From NCBI RefSeq assembly GCF_000243335.1, contig NZ_JH597773.1:3280156-3344155 (forward strand): 64,000 bases of DNA, written 5' to 3'. The notes under the pieces are model-generated. The model was not told the DNA's origin and did no database searches. It saw only the letters and a list, made by a program, of their open reading frames with translations. Below are positions 26,306-33,483 of the stretch, one piece after another. Position 1 is the stretch's first letter, and each line of letters begins with the position of its first letter. The DNA is from Leptonema illini DSM 21528. GTDB taxonomy: Bacteria; Spirochaetota; Leptospiria; Leptospirales; Leptonemataceae. A program made the position numbers and the translations under genes.

Positions 26306-26650
26306 CTATCCGTTTGTCAGATAAAAAATCAGCGCATCCATCTGGCTCTCTGTGAGCCTTGTGCCGAAATCCTGGGGCATGATATCTGTATAACCCGGTA
26401 CTATATCTCGCGAAGGCTCGATAATCGACTGTCGTGCCTCCGTTCCATCCATCGTTATGCGAAATCGATGCAGCGATGGGCCCGTCAGTTTTTCGTCCTC
26501 CATACTGTGGCAGGACTTGCAGTTCATATCAAAGATGACCTGTCCCTGCTGCCACAGCTCTGAATGCGTCGCAACGGATTGCGTCTTCGCCTCGCACGCA
26601 ACGAGCGCAGCGAGCGCATAAAACGCTACCAGGGACAGCGACCATTTCAT
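26306..26650 (-). CDS. Small c-type cytochrome lipoprotein
   Basis: A 114-residue monohaem cytochrome c. The signal peptide ends in a lipobox-like LVAC. The haem motif is CKSCH near residue 44, and the likely Met ligand is in DIMPQDFG near 92. Domain size and position in a nir operon fit a NirC- or NirM-like electron donor to NirS or a helper in d1-heme maturation; I cannot tell which. ATG at 26650 was chosen because it overlaps the stop of the upstream gene by 4 bases and begins directly with the signal sequence. Confidence 0.88.
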   Translation of the reverse strand: MKWSLSLVAFYALAALVACEAKTQSVATHSELWQQGQVIFDMNCKSCHSMEDEKLTGPSLHRFRITMDGTEARQSIIEPSRDIVPGYTDIMPQDFGTRLTESQMDALIFYLTNG

Positions 26651-27663
26651 GCAGGCACTCGCTCCAGATGCCGCTCTCTCCACGCCATCTCGGCTGCCGT
26701 AAAGTAACGCAGCCGGGTCTTCTTGAATTCGCGAGTCGATTCCAGCAGGATGTATTTATCGCAGCCCGAAAGCTCAGAAAGCCGCCGAGCCGCTTCGCCG
26801 ACAAAGGTCATATCGGGACCGTGCAGCATCGTATAAAGGTTATACGGGAAGCCGGGAGCGACGTCTCTCGAATAGCAGTGGCTGACGGCCGTATCGGTGA
26901 GCATCAGGGCGCCGACGTCGGTGATACGACTCTCATCGACCTTCCAGCAGGTCATCGCATTTGACTTCACGCCAAGTTTACGATGATGAAAGGTGGCGAC
27001 GTATTTGCGAACGCTCTTGCCTTTCTGCGAAGATAAGAATTCGAGCAAATCGTCTTCAGCGAGACCATGCTCGGCCGAAAGGCTTTTAAACGGACGACTG
27101 CCCAATGGAAGATTGCTCTGAATGGCGCGAATGATTCTCTGCTGTTTCTCATCGGGCTCAAGCAGCTCCTGCGAGAACGTCAGTGGATGCCCGACCGTTT
27201 TATTGCATCGGTCGATCAGATCAAAGACGACACCGATTTTAAAGGTATGCCTGCGACGCAGCACATGAAAGGGACGTACGCCGGTCAATCGTTCGAGAGC
27301 TTCGATGTGGCTTTCAATCCCTTCGTGTTCAGGAGCTGCAATCGTGAACCAGATGTTATAGAAGTGCCGGCGCTCGTAGTTATGCGTTACAAGCGGATGC
27401 TCTGAGATTACCGACGCCACCTGCTCGACATTTGAGGCAGGTACGGCGCCGCATACAAGGGCTGATTCGTATCCGATACGGTCGCCTTCCATGACGGCGG
27501 AAATCTCGCGCAGGCGTCCGCTATCGCGCCAGTCTTCCATGATGCGCAGGATCTCGCTCTCGCTTACGTTCATCGTATCGGCGAGGGATTGATATGGCCT
27601 TTCCGTAACGGGAAAGCCCTCCTGCACGATTCTGGCTAACCTGTTCTCTTCTTCGGCATTCAT
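26647..27663 (-). CDS. Fused two-domain siroheme decarboxylase (NirDL/NirGH-like)
   Basis: A 338-residue protein made of two Lrp/AsnC-like halves (about 1-165 and 170-338), each with a winged helix and a RAM-like domain. It belongs to the NirD/L/G/H and AhbA/B group, which converts siroheme to 12,18-didecarboxysiroheme in heme d1 synthesis. The family-specific motif appears in both halves as RRHFYNIWFT and GFPYNLYTM. In Pseudomonas four separate genes do this work; here one fused gene is the only copy in the operon. The start overlaps nothing, and the stop overlaps the cytochrome gene by 4 bases. Despite the DNA-binding fold it is probably an enzyme. Confidence 0.9.
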   Translation of the reverse strand: MNAEEENRLARIVQEGFPVTERPYQSLADTMNVSESEILRIMEDWRDSGRLREISAVMEGDRIGYESALVCGAVPASNVEQVASVISEHPLVTHNYERRHFYNIWFTIAAPEHEGIESHIEALERLTGVRPFHVLRRRHTFKIGVVFDLIDRCNKTVGHPLTFSQELLEPDEKQQRIIRAIQSNLPLGSRPFKSLSAEHGLAEDDLLEFLSSQKGKSVRKYVATFHHRKLGVKSNAMTCWKVDESRITDVGALMLTDTAVSHCYSRDVAPGFPYNLYTMLHGPDMTFVGEAARRLSELSGCDKYILLESTREFKKTRLRYFTAAEMAWRERHLERVPA

Positions 27664-27674
27664 AAAAACCTCGT

Positions 27675-28925
27675 TTACAGACCTGTTTGAAAAGCGCGCC
27701 AGACGCCAAAAATGCCCGACGGTGATTCGACGGGCACACGGTGAAGAATACGATAGCTCTTTGCATCCATGACGATCAGCTCGTTCGTCAGATTGCTCGA
27801 AATAAAGGCCATATCTCCTCGCGGAGTAAAGCCCATGTGATAGATACGCTTGCCTGCATCGATAGACTGAACGATCTTCGCCGTCTCAAGATCGACGATC
27901 TCGATATGGCCGTCTTCGGACTCTCCGGCGAAGCTGACCCAGAGATATCGTCCGCCCGGATGCACCATCGCATACACAGGCGATCCGGATAACGCAATAC
28001 GGCCTTTAAAGCGCAGAGTAGAACGATCAAGCATCTTCAGCTCGTTCTCGTCCGCCGCCGGCAGATAAATGGTATCCTCCGAAACCGCCCAGGCCTCCAT
28101 ATGAGGCATTTTAACCGGACGATTCTGCTGTGCGGTTCCGGAGGATAGAGTATCTGACAGAAGTATGTTTTTTGTTTTGCCGTTTCTCAGATCCAGCGCG
28201 GTGATCTCTCTTGAATTAAAATGACCCGTAATATAATAGCGCGCATCGGGTGTAATCAGTGCATCAAACGGAGCCGATGAAGCGGCAGGAAACGACTCCA
28301 CCGTGTATTTCAGGCCCTCGGGATCTCGAACAAGCTTCCAGATCTGCGAGCGATCCATCAGGGCGCCGAGAAAAGCGTTATCCGGAGCATCGACAAGACC
28401 CGTGACGCGTGATTCCTTCTCGCCATCTCTCAGGGTCGGGATCTGCTGTAAAACGGTGAAGGATTCCGTATCGATGAGAGTGATCCCGCCGGGCTTGTAT
28501 CCGGCGACGGCGACGACTCGCGAATCTGAAGAAATAGCAAGGCCGATGGCGTTCTCGGCACAATCGACCGTACCTGCATGGCTCAAATCCTTCATGCGAA
28601 TGCGATGCAGCTTGCCGTCACGGGCGGCGATATAACCGTACTCGAGGGCCTGATCGAACACCATCGAGGCATGACGCATATTGCCGCCGATATTGATGCG
28701 CTTCACCAGCTCGCCGGTTCTGTAATTCACAACGGCGACGTTACCCGCCTCCCTTTCAACGACGAAAAGCAGCGAGCCCGGTCCCGGATAACTCTCGGTG
28801 CATCGGGCGTTCAGAGCGAAAAAGAATGCGACCGCAGCGAGCAGCGAGAATCGGCGGGCCATACGACGCGCCGTTCGGATGAAGGATTTCTGCGCCTGCA
28901 CATCTGACTCCAAAGTCCTGTTCAT
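27675..28925 (-). CDS. nirF: NirF-like heme d1 biosynthesis protein
   Basis: A 416-residue protein with an N-terminal membrane or lipoprotein signal (FALNARC) and one cytochrome-d1-type eight-bladed propeller; it has no CxxCH motif. Characteristic segments include FVVEREAGNVAVVNY, a conserved blade with RHASMVFDQALEYGYIAARD, and HPGGRYLWVSF. NirF is the last-step enzyme of heme d1 synthesis, a dihydro-heme d1 dehydrogenase in the periplasm. The absence of cytochrome c and the position next to nirJ separate it from NirS and NirN. The start overlaps the nirJ stop by 4 bases. Confidence 0.92.
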   Translation of the reverse strand: MNRTLESDVQAQKSFIRTARRMARRFSLLAAVAFFFALNARCTESYPGPGSLLFVVEREAGNVAVVNYRTGELVKRINIGGNMRHASMVFDQALEYGYIAARDGKLHRIRMKDLSHAGTVDCAENAIGLAISSDSRVVAVAGYKPGGITLIDTESFTVLQQIPTLRDGEKESRVTGLVDAPDNAFLGALMDRSQIWKLVRDPEGLKYTVESFPAASSAPFDALITPDARYYITGHFNSREITALDLRNGKTKNILLSDTLSSGTAQQNRPVKMPHMEAWAVSEDTIYLPAADENELKMLDRSTLRFKGRIALSGSPVYAMVHPGGRYLWVSFAGESEDGHIEIVDLETAKIVQSIDAGKRIYHMGFTPRGDMAFISSNLTNELIVMDAKSYRILHRVPVESPSGIFGVWRAFQTGL

Positions 28926-30070
28926 CGCTTTGCCTCCACACGCGAAGCCGACTCCGCCGCGATGTCTTCTTCGGTTAAATAGCAGGAAGGATCGTCGCCC
29001 CAGATAGATCCACCGGCAGCAAGAGCGCGCTCTCTATGAGAACCGCGGCAGACGGAAAGATAGCGACAGCGAGCACAGCGCCCCGTTAACAGAGTCTCGC
29101 GTTGCCGCAGATCGGCAAAGAGCGGACGGCTCATAATCTCAGCAAGAGGCAGTTCAAGCAGGTTCCCGCTTGCCGTGCCTCTCCAGAACTGATCCGGATG
29201 AACGGCGCCTTTATGATCTACGTTAATGATCTTTTCGCCGGCAGAGTTGCCGCCGCGACGCAGAAGCGCCTGCCAGACGACAGAAGCGGCCTCATCGCCA
29301 AGATGCGTCTTAACGAATGAATACAGCGCCGGGCCGTCGGCGTCGTTTCCGCCTGAAACAAGCTTGAGGCCGGACTGGCGGCGCAGCAGATCAAGGGCCG
29401 TCGCAAAGAAGCCTTCGATTCTAAATCCGCATTCCTCGGCCTGGACGTCGTCGGCCATCATATCGACAGCGCGACCGCCATAAACAAGATGCGAGAGATA
29501 GAACCGATCCACGCCATGCGTCTCGGCCAGCTCAAGAAGGGCGTCCAGATGCGCCGCATTGGCCGACGTAAGCGTCATCCGCATACCGGTACGCATGCCG
29601 ACCTGACGGGCGTTTTCGATGCCGGCCAGTGCCCGCTCAAAGGCATTGCGCAGTCCGCGATAGCGATCGTTGAAATCGGGCAGGCCGTCGACGCTGACCC
29701 CCGCATACACGATGCCGGCGTCTCTCAGCGATCGAGCCCGTTCGGGCGAAAGCAGAACGCCGTTCGTCGAAAGATGACACGATATACGGCGCTCTTTCAA
29801 GAAAACGGCTAACTCTTCGACGTCGTTGCGCAGAAGCGGCTCGCCGCCCGACAGGATGACGACGCGCACTCCGGCCTCTTCAAGTCGGATACCGATCGAT
29901 TTTAGATCATCAAGGCAGAGCCCGTATTCGCTTCGACCCTTTACGGCCGACGAATAGCAGTGCGGACAGCTCATGTTGCAGCTATTGGTAACGTTCCAGA
30001 CGACGACAGGGGCGGCGCCACCGTTCCTTTCAGGAGAGGAGAAGGAAAAGAGGTCCTTCGCAGAGGCCAT
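28922..30070 (-). CDS. nirJ: Radical SAM protein NirJ
   Basis: A 382-residue radical SAM enzyme that removes propionate side chains in heme d1 synthesis. The SAM cluster motif is CNMSCPHC near residue 32, and the GGEP motif is in VVILSGGEPLLRND. A C-terminal SPASM-like cluster region carries Cys residues in GRCARCRYLSVCRG and DDPSCYL. ATG at 30070 was preferred over an upstream GTG because GAGG lies five bases before it. It is the first gene of the nir operon, and an AT-rich promoter region precedes it. Confidence 0.93.
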   Translation of the reverse strand: MASAKDLFSFSSPERNGGAAPVVVWNVTNSCNMSCPHCYSSAVKGRSEYGLCLDDLKSIGIRLEEAGVRVVILSGGEPLLRNDVEELAVFLKERRISCHLSTNGVLLSPERARSLRDAGIVYAGVSVDGLPDFNDRYRGLRNAFERALAGIENARQVGMRTGMRMTLTSANAAHLDALLELAETHGVDRFYLSHLVYGGRAVDMMADDVQAEECGFRIEGFFATALDLLRRQSGLKLVSGGNDADGPALYSFVKTHLGDEAASVVWQALLRRGGNSAGEKIINVDHKGAVHPDQFWRGTASGNLLELPLAEIMSRPLFADLRQRETLLTGRCARCRYLSVCRGSHRERALAAGGSIWGDDPSCYLTEEDIAAESASRVEAKR

Positions 30071-30113
30071 GCTGGCCTCGAGAATTTCCGTTACTGGTAA
30101 CACCGCGAATATA

Positions 30114-30141
30114 TATTTAATACTCCCGAATACTAATTCAA
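30114..30141 (-). promoter_or_regulatory. Candidate promoter of the nir operon
   Basis: On the minus strand TTGAAT and TAAATA are separated by 16 bases within an AT-rich stretch about 45 bases before the nirJ start. No FNR/NNR palindrome (TTGAT-N4-ATCAA) was found next to it. Confidence 0.4.
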
Positions 30142-30185
30142 GCGGAAAAAATATTTTAGAACAGGAATTCCGATATTTTTGCAGG

Positions 30186-30200
30186 GAATGAGAACCATTC
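30186..30200. promoter_or_regulatory. Fur-like inverted repeat upstream of nirJ
   Basis: GAATG-AGAAC-CATTC is a 5-5-5 inverted repeat resembling a Fur-family operator core (compare AATGAGAATCATT). It lies about 45 bases upstream of the candidate -35 element of the nir operon. Confidence 0.3.
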
Positions 30201-30418
30201 TAAACTCGCGAGGCCATACCCCCCTCGGGCATTTTAACATTGAAAACAAAGGAGACGGCTCGAATGCAGGCTGCGAATATTTAGAGGGGACTATGCTTTC
30301 TCGATTCCAGAGCGCCAGGGTTATACGCGCCGACGCCGATCAGCGACCGGCAGATTCTTTTTGTGTGCCTGAACTAAGAGCCGTCCCAGAACGGATTCAG
30401 CAACGAAGGAAGCGGTGC

Positions 30419-30452
30419 CCTGTCCTGAAACTCAAGAGGGGTTCAGGACAGG
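30419..30452. repeat. Perfect 11-base inverted repeat near the end of purB
   Basis: CCTGTCCTGAA and TTCAGGACAGG flank a 12-base loop. On the minus strand a run of ten T (30469-30478) right after the purB stop comes before this hairpin, so it is not a classical terminator. It may protect the 3' end or belong to another transcript. Confidence 0.55.
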
Positions 30453-30480
30453 TTCTAAGAAGTGACTCAAAAAAAAAACT

Positions 30481-31779
30481 TCATTGAAGGCCGAGACGCG
30501 TGTAGATGGCCCCGATATTACGCAGAAAATACTGCACGTCGAAGATGCGCTCCACGTCTTCGGCCGAGAGCAGCTCGGTAAACTCCGGCTGTTGCAGCGC
30601 CTTCTGCTTCAGGCTTGTGGCCGGATCGGCCCATACTTCCATGCTTGCCGTCTGTACGCGACGATAGGCCTCTTCGCGCTCCAGGCCACGGTCGATGAGA
30701 TTGAGCATCAGCCGCTGCGAGAAAACAAGTCCACGGGTGTGATTGAGCACACGATCCATGTTGTCGGGGTAAACGTTCAGGTTGCTCAGAACGTAGAACA
30801 TCTTATCGAGAATATAATCGAGTGCGATGGTGCTATCGGGAAGCACAACACGCTCAGCGGACGAATGCGATATATCGCGCTCATGCCACAGAGGCATATC
30901 ACGGAATCCGGTCATGGCATTGGATTGTATAACGCGAGCAAGGCCGCAGATGCGTTCGCAGATCACGGGGTTACGTTTATGCGGCATGGCGCTTGAGCCT
31001 TTCTGCCCTTTTGCGAAGGGCTCTTCGACTTCGCGTCCCTCTGACTTCTGTAGAAGGCGAATCTCCTGCGCCATGCGATCGAGACCGCCGGCGATAACGC
31101 CGAGCACCGAAAGATAGAAGGCGTGCCGGTCTCTGTTGATGACCTGTGTGGCGACTGGCTCGGGCTCAAGACCGAGCGAACGGCAGACCTCTTCTTCAAG
31201 GGCCGGTTCAATATTCGAGAACGTACCGACGGCGCCTGAGAGCTTGCCGACGGCAACCTGACGCCGCGCCTCGATCAATCGCTCTTCATTGCGCTTCATC
31301 TCGGCATAGAAATGCGCGAACTTCAGGCCAAGCGTCGTCGGCTCGCCATGAATGCCATGCGTGCGTCCGACCATTACCTGATCTTTGTATTTGATCGCGA
31401 GCAGGCGTGAAGCCTCGATAACCTTGCGAAGGCGAACAAGCAGCAGATCGGCGGCGCGCACCATCTGCAAACAGAGCGCCGTATCGCCGACGTCAGAGCT
31501 CGTCATACCGTAGTGCACCCAGCGTCCGGCAGGGCCGACATGCTCTTTTACACTTGTAAGGAAGGCGATCACATCATGCTGCACTTCCTTCTCGATCTCT
31601 TCGATACGCTGCAGATCAAAGCCCGCCTTAGAGCGGATGGCCTGCATATCTTCGGCGGGGATCAGTCCACGCTGATGCCAGGCCTCGCATACGGCAATCT
31701 CTACCTCAAGCCAGATGCGGAACTTATTCTCAAGAGACCAGAGGCCCGAGATTTCAGGATTACTGTAGCGATCGATCAT
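30481..31779 (-). CDS. purB: Adenylosuccinate lyase
   Basis: A 432-residue enzyme of purine synthesis that splits SAICAR and adenylosuccinate. The fumarase/aspartase signature is in GQKGSSAMPHKRNP near residue 260. Other active-site segments are the N-terminal MIDRYSNPEISGLWS, HYGMTSSDVGDTA (near 87) and VMVGRTHGIHGEPTT (near 135). ATG at 31779 was chosen because it begins at the usual family N-terminus and has an AGGAAA ribosome site; the longer open frame upstream encodes a hydrophobic stretch foreign to PurB. It is transcribed alone, between the nir operon and the CRISPR locus. Confidence 0.95.
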   Translation of the reverse strand: MIDRYSNPEISGLWSLENKFRIWLEVEIAVCEAWHQRGLIPAEDMQAIRSKAGFDLQRIEEIEKEVQHDVIAFLTSVKEHVGPAGRWVHYGMTSSDVGDTALCLQMVRAADLLLVRLRKVIEASRLLAIKYKDQVMVGRTHGIHGEPTTLGLKFAHFYAEMKRNEERLIEARRQVAVGKLSGAVGTFSNIEPALEEEVCRSLGLEPEPVATQVINRDRHAFYLSVLGVIAGGLDRMAQEIRLLQKSEGREVEEPFAKGQKGSSAMPHKRNPVICERICGLARVIQSNAMTGFRDMPLWHERDISHSSAERVVLPDSTIALDYILDKMFYVLSNLNVYPDNMDRVLNHTRGLVFSQRLMLNLIDRGLEREEAYRRVQTASMEVWADPATSLKQKALQQPEFTELLSAEDVERIFDVQYFLRNIGAIYTRLGLQ

Positions 31780-32064
31780 GGGAACAGTTTCCTGATACGG
31801 GCCAGGCAAGCAATATCTTTCAGGGAGAGTGGCCGGCCATCGAGCTGACGGGATCAACCATACTCCAACAGAGACTCCGATAAAAAATATTGATTCAAAT
31901 AAGCTCATGCAGCCCTATTTCATTTCAGCGGCATGAAACTGGCACTACTCGACCAATTCGTGCTTGCCGTATATGCGGACGAAGCTTTACGCTTCGAGAA
32001 TGTCCCGGCGGCGTGTTAGGAAGATGGGATGAGCGAGTACATAGGGCGACGATAAGGATGGAAG

Positions 32065-33477
32065 ATGGCACAATCAGAATATGACAGAGTAAAAGAATGG
32101 CTGGACCGGGCCCCCCGTGAACTGCTGGTTCGCCTGCTCTGGGATCAGGCCCTGTCTAACGATGAGTTCTTCGAGCGACTCAGTGATCACGTCACCCTGG
32201 CGCAGTCATCGGACGGAGATTCGGCAATCGCTCTCATGATACGCACCGCTCTGACAGTGGATGGCTTCCTCGATTATCATGCAATGCGACCATTCGTGCG
32301 TGTAGCACAGCAGGTAGCCGATCTTCTTGCCAGCCACCTGACCGGTGAAGGGGCCGCGGCGACTCTGCCTCTGGCGCATCTGGCCATGAAGCTGGGCATT
32401 GAGGCCTACCAGAAGGGCGACGACTCAAGCGGTCGCTTTGGCGAGGTTCTGCGATTGATGGCCGCAACACACCTTGAAGCGGCTACAGGCGCCCAACCTG
32501 ATCCGGTGGCCTTTGCCGAAGACCTCTTTGAGCTTTCTATCATCGATGACTGGAGATTCTTTCCTTTCAAATCGTATTCTCCTCTATTGAAAGAGGATGG
32601 TCTTAACCGCTACCGTCAGCTTGTGCAAGAGGAATGGGATGGCCTGTCATCCTTAGAGCCGGATCAGCGTCCGGCCCGTGGAAGCCGCTTTATCGTTACA
32701 AGTATGATGGAAGAGATGGCACGTCAGAGCGGAGACGTCGATGGCCTGATTGATATCAAGATAAAAAGCCAGAGTTTGAGCCACGCTTTCGGGTACCTGG
32801 AAATCGCTCAAATTCTTCACGAAGCCAATCGGAGCGATGAGAGTCTGGATTGGGCCGAGCGTGGTCTGGCCGCCTTTCCGGATCGCCCGGACAGCAGGCT
32901 CATCGAGTTTCTTGCAGCCGAGTACGCTCGTCGCGGCCGACACAACAATGCCATCGCCGTGGTGTGGACGTTGTTTAACGACAGGCCTGACGTCGAGTCC
33001 TATGGCATGCTCAAAACCCAGGCCGAAGCGGTCGGAGAATGGGCGAAGTGGCGAGAGAGGGCCTTCTCTTATGTGAGAAAGAACAGGACGGGGCAACAGG
33101 AAAGCAAGCCTTCATACCATCTTGAAGAAGCGACATCGACCATTGTCAGGATTCTGCTCTTTGAAGGAGATCCGCTTGCAGCCCTCAAGGAAGCCCGTGC
33201 AGGGAAATACGATGGCCATCTCTGGTTTGATATCGCCGAGGCCCTCGAGCCGATTATTGCTACGGAGTCCGTTCGCATCTATCAGGAGCGTATCGACGAC
33301 ATTATCGACCTCAAGGGCAATCGTGCCTATGACAGGGCAGCTGATCTCGTACGCCATATTCGTAAGCTCATGACCCGGCTCCATCGGCAAGAGGAATTCC
33401 TGCCCTGGCTTGATACGGTGCGGCGTCGGCATAAGGCGAAGAGCAATTTCATGAAGCGCATCGAAGGGATTAGGTAG
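32065..33477 (+). CDS. TPR-like helical-repeat protein at the head of the cas operon
   Basis: A 470-residue, mainly alpha-helical soluble protein with no signal peptide. Tandem helical hairpins of TPR type lie near residues 250-330 (DESLDWAERGLAAFPDRPD, then EYARRGRHNNAIAVVWTLF). The C-terminal part, YDRAADLVRHIRKLMTRL followed by RRRHKAKSNFMKRI, resembles from memory the C-terminal region of SWIM zinc-finger-associated or DUF6880-like proteins, but no CxC-x(n)-CxH zinc motif is present. It ends 6 bases before the cas3 start and is therefore almost certainly in the cas transcript. It is not a core type I-C gene. No function can be assigned. Confidence 0.75.
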   Translation: MAQSEYDRVKEWLDRAPRELLVRLLWDQALSNDEFFERLSDHVTLAQSSDGDSAIALMIRTALTVDGFLDYHAMRPFVRVAQQVADLLASHLTGEGAAATLPLAHLAMKLGIEAYQKGDDSSGRFGEVLRLMAATHLEAATGAQPDPVAFAEDLFELSIIDDWRFFPFKSYSPLLKEDGLNRYRQLVQEEWDGLSSLEPDQRPARGSRFIVTSMMEEMARQSGDVDGLIDIKIKSQSLSHAFGYLEIAQILHEANRSDESLDWAERGLAAFPDRPDSRLIEFLAAEYARRGRHNNAIAVVWTLFNDRPDVESYGMLKTQAEAVGEWAKWRERAFSYVRKNRTGQQESKPSYHLEEATSTIVRILLFEGDPLAALKEARAGKYDGHLWFDIAEALEPIIATESVRIYQERIDDIIDLKGNRAYDRAADLVRHIRKLMTRLHRQEEFLPWLDTVRRRHKAKSNFMKRIEGIR

Positions 33478-33483
33478 GGCATC

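Larger units (their letters stand above)
30071..30480. other. Intergenic region between the nir operon and purB
   Basis: About 410 bases with no convincing gene. The part nearest nirJ is strongly AT-rich and holds a promoter-like pair and a Fur-like palindrome. The part nearest purB holds a perfect 11-base inverted repeat and a run of ten A. A short open frame on the plus strand (30179-30487) has no coding character. Confidence 0.7.

Noticed and set aside
30179-30487. A 102-residue open frame upstream of the nir operon
   Set aside because: It covers the AT-rich promoter region and an inverted repeat, has no ribosome site and no coding pattern.
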